A program made the position numbers and the translations under genes. This document shows positions 54,763 to 63,196 of a stretch of DNA of 64,000 bases, piece after piece. The notes beneath the pieces are model-generated. The model made no database searches and was not told the origin of the DNA. It worked only from the letters and a program-made list of their open reading frames with translations. Numbering within the stretch: the stretch's first letter is position 1; each line of letters opens with the position of its first letter. This DNA is from Cutibacterium granulosum (GTDB lineage Bacteria; Actinomycetota; Actinomycetes; Propionibacteriales; Propionibacteriaceae), in the NCBI RefSeq assembly GCF_900186975.1, contig NZ_LT906441.1, positions 310,001 to 374,000 on the forward strand. Direction: 5' to 3'.

Positions 54763-55896
54763 ATGCCGTACTGCCCCTCGCCCTCCCAAGCCGTCGTCGA
54801 CCTTGCAGCCATCGTCCACAATCTGGGGCAGGTTCGTGAGCAGGCCGGGGGGCGACAGGTGATGTTCGCCGTCAAGGGTGACGGCTACGGTCACGGAGCC
54901 AGCCAGTGTGCCCTGGAGGCCCAACGCACCAACGCCGCCGACTGGTTCGCCGTCGCCAACGTCGCCGAGGGCCAGGAACTCATCGCCGCCGGCATCACCA
55001 GACCAATCCTCAAGCTCTCCCCCGCCCTGCCACACGACCTCGATGCCGCCGTCACGTCGGGGATGCGGCTCACCGTCACCGACGACACGAACATTGCGGC
55101 CACCGGCCGGTCCGCACGCCGTCTGGCTCGCACCGTCAAGGTCCACATCGGCGTGGACACGGGCATGGGACGCATCGGACTGCCAGCCGGGGAATTGCTG
55201 CGTCTGGCAGACCTCGTCGACCGGGAGCCCAATCTCGAGCTCGAGGGAGTCTTCACGCACCTTCCCCTGGCAGACACCCCTGACGGTGAGGACTTCACCA
55301 CCCACCAGATCGAGGACTTCCTGGCTGCCGTGGAGCGTACCGCCACGTCCCGAGGACCCATCGCCCAGGTGCACGTGGCCAACTCCGGTGCCGTCCTCGG
55401 CCACGATCTGGGAGCGACGACGATGGTGCGCACCGGCATCGCCGCCTACGGCTACGACCCCAATCCGAGCCTGCAGCGCGCCAACCTGCGCCCTGCCCTC
55501 GCGTGGCGCAGCTGGGTGTCATTCGTCAAACAGGTGGCCCCCGGCACCAACATCGGGTACGGACGCACGTGGACCGCCGAGCGAAGCACGACCATCGCCA
55601 CCATCCCGGTGGGGTATGCCGACGGATTCCCCCGGCTGCTCTCCAACCGGGGCGTCGTGCTGCTGGGTGGTCGGCGCTGTCCGGTGGTCGGACGGGTCTG
55701 CATGGATCAGATCATGGTCGACGCCGGCCCGCACGCCGGAACCAAGGTGGGCGACGAGGCCGTCCTCATCGGCAGTCAGGCAGGCGAGACGATCACCGCC
55801 GACGACATGGCCACAGCTGCCGAGACGATCAGCTACGAGATCACCAGTGGACTCACCGCTCGGGTGGATCGGTACTGGATCAACGCGAGCCAGTGA
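54763..55896 (+). CDS. alr: Alanine racemase
   Basis: Interconverts L- and D-alanine for peptidoglycan. 377 aa. VMFAVKGDGYGHGA near residue 33 carries the PLP lysine; VKVHIGVDTGMGRIG and HVANSGAVL follow; NIGYGRTWTAE holds the second catalytic Tyr; GRVCMDQIMVD is near the C-terminus. ATG 54763 lies 7 nt after GACAAT (54750-54755), fitting a leaderless start. ATG 54754 and GTG 54733 are in-frame alternatives, without a good Shine-Dalgarno. It begins about 130 bp after the immunity array and is a core gene bordering the accessory island. Confidence 0.95.
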   Translation: MPYCPSPSQAVVDLAAIVHNLGQVREQAGGRQVMFAVKGDGYGHGASQCALEAQRTNAADWFAVANVAEGQELIAAGITRPILKLSPALPHDLDAAVTSGMRLTVTDDTNIAATGRSARRLARTVKVHIGVDTGMGRIGLPAGELLRLADLVDREPNLELEGVFTHLPLADTPDGEDFTTHQIEDFLAAVERTATSRGPIAQVHVANSGAVLGHDLGATTMVRTGIAAYGYDPNPSLQRANLRPALAWRSWVSFVKQVAPGTNIGYGRTWTAERSTTIATIPVGYADGFPRLLSNRGVVLLGGRRCPVVGRVCMDQIMVDAGPHAGTKVGDEAVLIGSQAGETITADDMATAAETISYEITSGLTARVDRYWINASQ

Positions 55897-55932
55897 CACC
55901 ATGCCGCACGCCGGCGAGCGCGACCGAGCACT

Positions 55933-56021
55933 CCGAAAGTCATCAGCGCAGGGGCGGCCCGTAAACGGTTCTTTGATATGGACTCAACCATAACCGAAAG
56001 TCATCAGCGCAGGGGCGGCCC
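55933..56021. repeat. Exact 28-bp direct repeat flanking a 33-bp AT-rich segment
   Basis: Two identical 28-bp copies (beginning CCGAAAGTCATCAGCGCAGG and ending GGCGGCCC) at 55933-55960 and 55994-56021. The 33 bp between them, starting GTAAACGGTTCTTTGATATG, is AT-rich in a GC-rich setting. The geometry equals one repeat-spacer-repeat unit of a type I-E CRISPR, but no further repeat, leader or cas gene is visible. It lies between the convergent alr and GH76 genes. Confidence 0.6.
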
Positions 56022-56042
56022 ACACCCGATGACACCTGCACG

Positions 56043-57344
56043 TCAGTACAGCCACGCCCAGCAGCGCGGATCAGCCGCGAGCACTGCGCAGAGCTGGACC
56101 ATCGCAGCCTGCTCCAGCAGCTCGGTGTGATCGGCGCTGGGGCGTCGGTACAGTCCCGAGTCCTGGTCGCAACGGGTGCGCCACATGCGTTCGGCGTAAC
56201 ACTGTGTGATGCGTACGGCGCGGTCATCGGGAATGATCGCCGAGGCCAACAGCAGGTTCTTGAGGAAGATGGCGTTGAAGAAGATCGGCTGCCCGTCGAA
56301 CGGCCCGTCCGGCTCCTCGGGACGAAAATACGCCAGGGACGCCTCGATGATCTCGTCGAAGCGACGTCGGTGCACCACAGACCCGGTGATCTGCCAGGCC
56401 AGGGCCTCCACACCGATCGGCACCCCCTGGTTGTAGCTCCAGAAGGTGGGGTCGATGTTCCCAGCCAGGTCGATGTTGTCCCAGAACAGACCGTCCGGGC
56501 TGAGCATGTGTTCCCTGGCCCACTCGTAGATGGGCCGGGCGTCGCGCAGGAAGCAATCCTCCCCCGTGACCTGGTGCAGTCGCAGGGCCAACTGGGTCGG
56601 CGGCATGGTGGAGACCGTGTTGCGACTGTGGTTGCCCGAGGCCGACGCGCCGAGCAGGTGCGACGCGCCGAGCAGGTGCGACGCGCGAGACAGGCCCCCG
56701 GACAGCGCCGATCCAACCCGCATCCCAGAACACCGCCCATCTGGTGCAGCGCGCAACCGTGAATCCCCACGGCCCGAGCCATCGCCCGACCGGCAATGGC
56801 TGAGCAGTGTGGCCCAGATCGGCTGGGCCATCCAGAACACCCCGCCGGGAGCCGGATGACTCGGATCGGTGTCCCGGGAGCGCTGGATGAAGCGATGGAT
56901 GGCTTGGGCGCGACGAAGGTCCTTGTCGGAGCCGATTCCAGCGAGTACTCGTTGGACGTGGATGAGCGCCATCCAGGCGTTGTCGTCGATGTAGATGCGT
57001 CCACCCACCCCGTGCGGCGGGCGCGGCAGTGATGTGTAGGCACCCAGCAACGGGCTCCAGTAGGTTTCCTGGCCAGCGTCGTGGGCAGTGGCCAGGCCGA
57101 TTCCGACGCAGGCCAGGTCGGTGGCGGCGGCCGTGACCTGGGAGTGCGGCCACTCGTAACTGTGCCGTCGGTCCTGGCGGCGACGTGGCACGGCCTCGTG
57201 CAGCAGCACCCGGCCGGCTCGGAAGTACTGCCGGAGGGTGCGATGGGCCAGACGTGCCCTGCGAGCCCAAGCCTCGGGATCTGGGGTGCGGCCTGCGTCT
57301 GGCCGATGGTTCCGTGGATGGTTCGCGTTGCTGGTGGGATTCAC
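56043..57344 (-). CDS. Glycoside hydrolase family 76-like (alpha-1,6-mannanase fold)
   Basis: 433 aa. (alpha/alpha)6-barrel features: GGRIYIDDNAWMALIHVQRV with the adjacent catalytic Asp pair near residue 118, GGVFWMAQPIW, the C-terminal FWSYNQGVPIGVEALAW and FFNAIFLKNLLLAS. No signal peptide, so possibly intracellular. Residues about 185-245 are an insertion with Arg/Gly-rich text and a short tandem (ASHLLG twice) encoded by an 18-bp DNA repeat at 56644-56679. GTG 57344 with AAGGAG 5 nt upstream. It lies 116 nt after the E2 gene on the same strand. Confidence 0.75.
   Translation of the reverse strand: MNPTSNANHPRNHRPDAGRTPDPEAWARRARLAHRTLRQYFRAGRVLLHEAVPRRRQDRRHSYEWPHSQVTAAATDLACVGIGLATAHDAGQETYWSPLLGAYTSLPRPPHGVGGRIYIDDNAWMALIHVQRVLAGIGSDKDLRRAQAIHRFIQRSRDTDPSHPAPGGVFWMAQPIWATLLSHCRSGDGSGRGDSRLRAAPDGRCSGMRVGSALSGGLSRASHLLGASHLLGASASGNHSRNTVSTMPPTQLALRLHQVTGEDCFLRDARPIYEWAREHMLSPDGLFWDNIDLAGNIDPTFWSYNQGVPIGVEALAWQITGSVVHRRRFDEIIEASLAYFRPEEPDGPFDGQPIFFNAIFLKNLLLASAIIPDDRAVRITQCYAERMWRTRCDQDSGLYRRPSADHTELLEQAAMVQLCAVLAADPRCWAWLY
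56644..56685. repeat. 18-bp tandem repeat inside the GH76 gene
   Basis: GACGCGCCGAGCAGGTGC occurs twice in a row (56644-56661, 56662-56679), followed by a partial GACGCG. In-frame, adding six residues per unit. Confidence 0.85.
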
Positions 57345-57460
57345 TGCATCTCCTTGGGCCAGACCGAAACGATGACGAGATGGCTGCGTCGCGTCGCGGG
57401 TCGTTCACCGCGTCACCGCCGCACCCCGCCCTGCTCCGCGCTTTTCGGGCACAAGTCCGG

Positions 57461-59056
57461 TCAGTACAGCAGCGCCGCGGTCGGGTCGGAGAGGATCTCT
57501 GCCAGGTCGTGCAGGAAGGTCGAACCCTGTTCCCCGTCGATGAGACGGTGGTCGAATCCCAGGCTCATCGTCGTCACCCAGCGCGGGACAATCCGCTCGT
57601 CGTCTCCGGTGCCCACCACCCAGGGTCGTCGATCGATCGACCCGAGCACGAGGATGGCGGACTCGTCGCGGTTGACGACCGGAGTGCCGGCATTGAGCCC
57701 GAACACCCCCACATTGGTGATGGAGAAGGTGCCGCCGGTGTAGTCGGCGGGTTGCAGACGGCCCTCCTTGGCCACCGCGATGATACGGGTGAGCTCCTGG
57801 GCGAGGTCGAGCATCGTCATGTCCTGGGCATCGCGTACCACCGGAACCATGAGTCCACGTGGCGTGGCGGCGGCAATGCCGAGGTTCACCTGCTCGTGGT
57901 GGACGATCTGGCCAGTCTCGTCGTCCCAACTGGCGTTGACGACGGGGGTGCGTCGCATGGCCAGGGTGACGGCCTTGCACCACACGGTGAGTGGGGAGAC
58001 CCGCAGCCCACGGAAGGCGCGGTCGGCTCGTAGCCGGGCGACGAGGTCCATCGTCGGGGTGACGTCGCAGGTGAGGAAGGCGGTGACGAGTGCCTTGGTG
58101 TCCATGGACGTCTTGACCGCTTCTGCGGTCACCTTGCGCACCCCGTGGATGGGGACGCGCCGTTCCCCCGGTGCGGTCGGCTCACCGCCGAGCATGGTCC
58201 GGGAGATCCACGACTGGGCGAAGAGTTGGGTGTCGCCGCTGGTCTGGGCCGGGATGACCGGCTGGGGCGTCGAGTCTGTTGTCTTTCGATCGGCCGGGTC
58301 GTTGCCGGCAGCCTGCTTGACGTCGGTGCGGGTGATGACGCCGTCCCGCCCGGTACCCGTGACGGTGGTGAGGTCCACACCCAGCTCGGCGGCCAGCCGA
58401 CGAGCCGGGGGCTTGGCCAGCACGTGCTCTGGGCCGGTGCTCGCGTCCATGCGTGGCGGATTCGACGGATCGGGTTGGGGCGCCGTACCGTGCGCCTGGG
58501 GATCAGCGTCTCGTAGCGGGGAGACGGCGCTCCGATCCTGTCCGGCCGGGGCGGAAGGTGGCGTGAGGCCGTCCTGGTGCGCGGAAGCTGCAACCGGAGG
58601 CTCATCAGGGGTGGTCTGCTGAGTGGCACCGCGCGCCGCACTCGCCTGCTGCCCAGCTCCGGCCCCGCGACGGCGACGTCGTCGACCACCTTCGGCCGCC
58701 GGGATGTGGCCGACGAGCAGCTTCTCCTCACCGTCTGTGGCCGCACTGCCACCGGACTTCCCCGCGTCGTCGGTCCCTGCCTGGTCGGCACCGTCACCGG
58801 GGTGGGAATCGTCTGCACCGGAGCCGTCGTCGATGACGATGAGCGCTCCGCCCACCGGCACCGTCTGGCCCTCGTCTGCGGCAAGGCTGTGCACCGTTCC
58901 GGCGAACGGGCTGGGAAGTTCGACGATCGACTTGGCGGTCTCCACCTCGCACAGCACGTCGTTGATCTTCACGGTGTCGCCGGGGCTCACCAGCCACGAG
59001 ACGACCTCGGCCTCGGTGAGTCCCTCGCCCGGGTCGGGCATGGTGTACGTCTTCAC
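57461..59056 (-). CDS. 2-oxoacid dehydrogenase E2, dihydrolipoamide acyltransferase
   Basis: Transfers the acyl group to CoA; core of a BCKDH- or PDH-type complex. 531 aa. One lipoyl domain (residues 1-80, lipoyl Lys in CEVETAKSIVELP), a long linker rich in Ala, Pro, Ser and Gln, the E1/E3-binding domain (PPARRLAAELGVDLTTVTGT), and the catalytic domain ending SLGFDHRLIDGEQGSTFLHD with the DHRxxDG His. GTG 59056 (VKTYTMPDPGEGLTEAE) has GGAGA upstream. It lies 32 nt after E1 beta. No E3 gene is in the window. Confidence 0.93.
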   Translation of the reverse strand: MKTYTMPDPGEGLTEAEVVSWLVSPGDTVKINDVLCEVETAKSIVELPSPFAGTVHSLAADEGQTVPVGGALIVIDDGSGADDSHPGDGADQAGTDDAGKSGGSAATDGEEKLLVGHIPAAEGGRRRRRRGAGAGQQASAARGATQQTTPDEPPVAASAHQDGLTPPSAPAGQDRSAVSPLRDADPQAHGTAPQPDPSNPPRMDASTGPEHVLAKPPARRLAAELGVDLTTVTGTGRDGVITRTDVKQAAGNDPADRKTTDSTPQPVIPAQTSGDTQLFAQSWISRTMLGGEPTAPGERRVPIHGVRKVTAEAVKTSMDTKALVTAFLTCDVTPTMDLVARLRADRAFRGLRVSPLTVWCKAVTLAMRRTPVVNASWDDETGQIVHHEQVNLGIAAATPRGLMVPVVRDAQDMTMLDLAQELTRIIAVAKEGRLQPADYTGGTFSITNVGVFGLNAGTPVVNRDESAILVLGSIDRRPWVVGTGDDERIVPRWVTTMSLGFDHRLIDGEQGSTFLHDLAEILSDPTAALLY

Positions 59057-59088
59057 GGTGTCTCCTGGCCTCCTGACAATGACAGAAT

Positions 59089-60054
59089 TCAGTATGCAAG
59101 TGATCGGTCGACGGCGTCGAGGATGCGGTCGACGTCGGGAAGATGACTCGACTCCACCCGGGACGGCGGGTAGGGGGTCGTCGGACTGGTGACCCGCAGC
59201 ACCGGTGCCTCCATGACGTAGTAGAGCGACTCGGTGAGGCGAGCGGACAGCTCGGCGCCGATGCCCTGGGTACGAGCTGCCTCCTGCACGACGATCGCCC
59301 GGGTGGTGGATCGCACCGACTCCTCGACGGTGGCCATGTCGATCGGTGAGACGGAGCGCAGGTCGACGACCTCCAGACTCATCCCCTCCTGCTCGCCAGC
59401 CTCGGCGGCAGCCAGGCAGGTGTCGACCATCGGCCCGTAGCACAGCAGGGTCGCGTCGGTCCCCGGGCGCACCACCCTGGCCTGGTGCAGCCCCGTTGAC
59501 GCCGCCGAGGAGATCTCACCCTTGACGTAGTAGCGCCGCTTGGGCTCGAAGAAGATCACCGGGTCATCGCAGTCGATGCTCTGTCGCAGCATCCAGTAGG
59601 CGTCGTCGGGTGTGGCGCAGGTGACGACCTTGAGGCCGGGCACCGAGGCGTAGAACCCCTCGGGCGACTCCGAGTGGTGTTCGGGGGATCCCACCCCACC
59701 ACCGTAGGGCACCCGGATGGTCACCGGCAGCGGCCACCGGCCGCCCACCCGGGCCCGGTAGCGCGCCAGCTGCGAGACGATCTGGTCGAAGGCCGGGGCG
59801 GTGAACCCGTCGAACTGGAGCTCGGCCACCGGTCGGTAACCGCGCATCGCCATGCCGATCGCCGTGCCGACGATGCCCGACTCGGCCAATGGGGTGTCGA
59901 TGACGCGCAACCCGCCGAACCGCTCCTTGAGCCCGTCGGTGATGCGGAACACACCGCCCAGGGTGCCGACGTCCTCGCCCATGACGAGCACCTTCGGATC
60001 GACCGCCAGGGCGTCGGCCATCGCGGCATTGAGGGCCTTGGCAATCATCGTCAT
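59089..60054 (-). CDS. 2-oxoacid dehydrogenase E1 beta subunit
   Basis: 321 aa; the C-terminal partner of the thiamine-diphosphate decarboxylase. MTMIAKALNAAMADALAVDP, VLVMGEDVGTLGGVFRITDG, TPLAESGIVGTAIGMAMRGY, PYGGGVGSPEHHSESPEG and FFEPKRRYY are typical. The sequence is closer to branched-chain (BkdB-like) E1 beta than to single-chain AceE. ATG 60054 overlaps the E1 alpha stop (TGATG), so translation is coupled. Likely role: branched-chain acyl-CoA supply for iso/anteiso fatty acids (inference from family). Confidence 0.93.
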   Translation of the reverse strand: MTMIAKALNAAMADALAVDPKVLVMGEDVGTLGGVFRITDGLKERFGGLRVIDTPLAESGIVGTAIGMAMRGYRPVAELQFDGFTAPAFDQIVSQLARYRARVGGRWPLPVTIRVPYGGGVGSPEHHSESPEGFYASVPGLKVVTCATPDDAYWMLRQSIDCDDPVIFFEPKRRYYVKGEISSAASTGLHQARVVRPGTDATLLCYGPMVDTCLAAAEAGEQEGMSLEVVDLRSVSPIDMATVEESVRSTTRAIVVQEAARTQGIGAELSARLTESLYYVMEAPVLRVTSPTTPYPPSRVESSHLPDVDRILDAVDRSLAY

Positions 60055-61418
60055 CACTGACCTCCCTGCAGCCACTCGGCGAGTTCGCGTTGATCGGCCC
60101 GCACGTCCGGGGTGGGTTCGGCGTAGACGTCGTCCAACAGGGCCACCGGGTCCGGGTCGGGCTGGTGGACGGCGTCGCGCACCTGGGCGCCGAACTGCTC
60201 GGCCCGCTCGTCGAGTTCGGCGAGCCAGGCGTCGTCGATGAGTTCCCGGGAGCGCAGATACTTCTGCATCCGGACGATCGGGTCCAGACCGGCCCAGTAC
60301 TCGTCGGTCTGCGCAGTGCGGTAGCGGGTCGGGTCGTCGGTGGTGGTGTGGGCTCCGGTGCGATAGGTCCACGTCTCCACCATCACCGGTCCCCGGCCGG
60401 ATCGGGCATGGTCCAGGGCCGCCGAGAGGACGGCTGCCACCGCCAGGACGTCGTTGCCGTCCACCTGCACCGAGGGAATCCCGAATCCCAGTCCGCGTCG
60501 GTACAGCGAGGTCGGTGCCTGCACGCTGGTCGGTTCGGAGATCGCCCACTGGTTGTTCACCGCGCAGAAGACCACCGGGGCCTTCATGGCGGCGGCGAAG
60601 ACGTAGGCCTCGTTGGTGTCGCCCTCGCTCATCGCCCCGTCGCCGTGGAAGTCCAGCACGGCGGCGTCCACGCTCGGATCGGCGGCCTTGTCACGCTGGA
60701 TGCCCATGGCGTAGCCGACGGCGTGCAGGGTGCCCGAGCCGATCATCACCGGGTAGGCCGAGAAGTGCGTGGCGACGGTGTCCCACGGGCAGTGTGCGGT
60801 TCCCCGCCAGGTGGCCAGCACCTGGGACAGTTCGACACCCATCCAGGTGGCCAGGGCCTGCTCGCGATAGGTGGGAAAGACCTGGTCCGCACTGCCCAGG
60901 GCCAGCCAGGCGCCCACCTGGGTGGCCTCCTGGCCGATGAGGGGCGGCCACAGGCCGAGTTCCCCGTGTCGTTGCAGGTTCGTACCCTCGATGTCGAACC
61001 GCCGGGCCATGACGAGTTTCTCGTAGGCGTCGACGAGCTGGGCGTCACTCACGTGCACGGGGAGGTCGTCGCGATCGGTGCGCACCCCGTCGGGTGAGAG
61101 GATCTGGATCATGTCGGACGCGGGCTGGTCCACCGGGAACTGCTGGGCCAGATCGGCGAACAACGGGCAGGTGCCGTCTGCCGAGGTGGCTGTGTCGTGC
61201 TGCCCGGAATCCGGCTGAACCGGACCAGTCGGCTGAAGCGGGCCAGACTGCGCCGGGTCCGACGGCATGGGGTTCGACGGCATGGGGTTCGACTGCCCCT
61301 GCTGCATGGGCTCGGACCCGTCGTGCCCTGCCGCGCTGCGCGGCTGGGACGCGTCCCCTCGTGACAGGTGGTGGGTTGATGACCCCTTGCCGTGTGTGGC
61401 GTCGCCGTGCGAAACCAT
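60054..61418 (-). CDS. 2-oxoacid dehydrogenase E1 alpha subunit
   Basis: 454 aa; first gene of the E1a-E1b-E2 operon. Thiamine diphosphate motif LDFHGDGAMSEGDTNEAYVF to AVNNQWAIS (GDG...NN), SGTLHAVGYAMGIQ and the phosphorylation-loop-like YRTGAHTTTDDPTRYR. The N-terminal 85 residues are a Ser/Pro/Gln-rich extension with short repeats (SNPMP twice, encoded by a 15-bp tandem at 61261-61290), absent from most relatives. ATG 61418 has GGGAGG 7-8 nt upstream. Confidence 0.93.
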   Translation of the reverse strand: MVSHGDATHGKGSSTHHLSRGDASQPRSAAGHDGSEPMQQGQSNPMPSNPMPSDPAQSGPLQPTGPVQPDSGQHDTATSADGTCPLFADLAQQFPVDQPASDMIQILSPDGVRTDRDDLPVHVSDAQLVDAYEKLVMARRFDIEGTNLQRHGELGLWPPLIGQEATQVGAWLALGSADQVFPTYREQALATWMGVELSQVLATWRGTAHCPWDTVATHFSAYPVMIGSGTLHAVGYAMGIQRDKAADPSVDAAVLDFHGDGAMSEGDTNEAYVFAAAMKAPVVFCAVNNQWAISEPTSVQAPTSLYRRGLGFGIPSVQVDGNDVLAVAAVLSAALDHARSGRGPVMVETWTYRTGAHTTTDDPTRYRTAQTDEYWAGLDPIVRMQKYLRSRELIDDAWLAELDERAEQFGAQVRDAVHQPDPDPVALLDDVYAEPTPDVRADQRELAEWLQGGQ

Positions 61419-61459
61419 GTACTGCCTCCCAGCAGGGTCGGGTGCGTGACTCACATACC

Positions 61460-61486
61460 TACCGAACGGTAAGTTACCGATCGGTA
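61460..61486. promoter_or_regulatory. Two tandem palindromes, probable TetR-type operator
   Basis: TACCGAACGGTA (61460-61471) and TACCGATCGGTA (61475-61486) stand 15 bp apart centre to centre, 42 bp upstream of the E1 alpha ATG and about 150 bp upstream of the haem gene on the other strand. ACCGnnCGGT half-sites are typical for TetR-family regulators. No regulator gene is present nearby. Confidence 0.7.
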
Positions 61487-61633
61487 GCCAATGTAGTACG
61501 CCGTCGTCCACTCGGCAATGACCTGTCCCCCGACAATCCTTGCGAAAGACCGGCAGTTCGCCGGTGGGAGGAACCCTCGACCAGGCACGTCCCCGGGAGG
61601 ATTGTGCGCCGCGGTTGAGGTACGTTTGATGAC

Positions 61634-63196
61634 GTGAATGCTCGCCGGGTCATCGTCGTCGGGGGCGGGGTCTGTGGCCTCGTCGCCGCACACAGTCTGC
61701 AGAAATCTGGGTGCCAGGTGACACTGGTCGAGGCCTCGGACGGTTTGGGCGGACAGGTCCGCTCAGCGCAGCTGGACGGCCAGGCCGTCGACCTGGGTGC
61801 CGAGGCCGCGCCGCTGCGTGCTCCGGGAGTCCAGAAACTCATCACCGAACTCGGTCTTGACGAGTCGATGATCCACCCCACCCAAGGAACCTCACTGCTG
61901 TCCAGCCGGCACGGAGTCGTGCCACTGCCCGACGGGGTGACGCCGGTGGGGCCGACCAAGCTGTTCCCCACCATCGCCTCCCGAGTGCTCTCCCCGGCCG
62001 ACCTGCTGCGAGCTGGTCTGGAACCGGTCCTGGCACGCCCTCAGCCCGCCGGGGTCACCGTGGGCGAGTTCATCGGGGCACGATTCGGCAAGGGGGTTGC
62101 CACGGCGATCGTCGATCCCCTGGTGGGGGCGATCCACGCTGCGGACATCAATGCCTTCGCACTGGAAAGCGTCTCGCCGGGCCTGGTGCGGACGGCGACC
62201 TCGGGAGACTCCATTCTGCAGGAGACCGTGCGCCGGGAGCTGGGACTCGGCGAGAACGGATCGCGCCCGGGCCGTCACGCCAAACACCCCACCACGGCCC
62301 CGCGCACACCAACCATGGGGTCCTGGCGTCAGGGCATGGGCGAGCTGACCACTGCCCTGTCGGCCGACGTCACCGTACTCACGGGTACCCGTGCCGTGGC
62401 ACTGACCCGGGGAGAGGCTCCTCAGGACGCCACTGCACAGAGCGTCACTACCCGAGGCACCACTGCCCGGGGCGCCACGCGAAGCGGGATGGACACAGAC
62501 GATGTGACCCGTACCGAGGACAGGACCGCCTCGGCGAATGGTCGGGAACAGCAGGGCACGTCAGGCCGCTGGCTGCTGGAGGTGGCCGACGAGTCCGGGC
62601 AACGCACCCTGGCCGCAGACTCCGTGGTGCTGGCCACCCCGACGGCCGTGAGCGCCGAACTGCTGCGCTCGGTTGCCCCCGACACCGCCTCGACACTGTC
62701 GAGGGAGCGCGCAGTGACGGTGGCTGCCGTCGTCCTGCGCATCGACCGTCCGACGCATCCCCTCGCCGAGGCGGTGGACTGGTTCGTCGGTTCGGCCTGG
62801 TCGCCACTCATCCGTCAAGTGGTCAACCTCACCAACAAGTGGCCCGACCGACACCCTGCCGACACACATCTGCTTCGGCTCAACGTCGGACGAGACCGCG
62901 GGATCAACATCGACCAGTGGTCCGACGAGGAGCTCGGCGCCGCCTCGGTGGAGGAGCTGGGACGCATCGGGCTGCGGGTGAATCCACACAACCACTTGGT
63001 GCACCGATTCACCGCCGCCATGCCGCAGCCCGGTCCACTACATCACGAACGCATCGACGCCGTGCGTACCGGCCTGAGCAGGCTTTCCGGGCTGTTCGCG
63101 GCTGGAGCCGGCGTCAACGGGGCAGGTGTGCCCAATGCCATCATCGCTGGTCACCAGGTGGCCACCGACGTCCTTGAGGAGAAACTGCATGACTGA
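61634..63196 (+). CDS. hemY: Protoporphyrinogen/coproporphyrinogen III oxidase (HemY/HemG type)
   Basis: FAD enzyme of haem synthesis; in actinobacteria the family acts mainly as coproporphyrinogen oxidase. 520 aa. The dinucleotide site VIVVGGGVCGLVAAHSLQK then LVEASDGLGGQVRS starts the protein; GAEAAPLRAPGVQKL, PTMGSWRQGMGELTTAL, and the C-terminal FAAGAGVNGAGVPNAIIAGH are typical. Residues about 270-312 are an inserted Thr/Arg/Gly-rich stretch with the near-repeat TTRGTTARGATRSG, and residues 210-225 also look extra. The GTG start lacks a Shine-Dalgarno; TACGTT lies 7 nt upstream. Confidence 0.9.
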   Translation: MNARRVIVVGGGVCGLVAAHSLQKSGCQVTLVEASDGLGGQVRSAQLDGQAVDLGAEAAPLRAPGVQKLITELGLDESMIHPTQGTSLLSSRHGVVPLPDGVTPVGPTKLFPTIASRVLSPADLLRAGLEPVLARPQPAGVTVGEFIGARFGKGVATAIVDPLVGAIHAADINAFALESVSPGLVRTATSGDSILQETVRRELGLGENGSRPGRHAKHPTTAPRTPTMGSWRQGMGELTTALSADVTVLTGTRAVALTRGEAPQDATAQSVTTRGTTARGATRSGMDTDDVTRTEDRTASANGREQQGTSGRWLLEVADESGQRTLAADSVVLATPTAVSAELLRSVAPDTASTLSRERAVTVAAVVLRIDRPTHPLAEAVDWFVGSAWSPLIRQVVNLTNKWPDRHPADTHLLRLNVGRDRGINIDQWSDEELGAASVEELGRIGLRVNPHNHLVHRFTAAMPQPGPLHHERIDAVRTGLSRLSGLFAAGAGVNGAGVPNAIIAGHQVATDVLEEKLHD

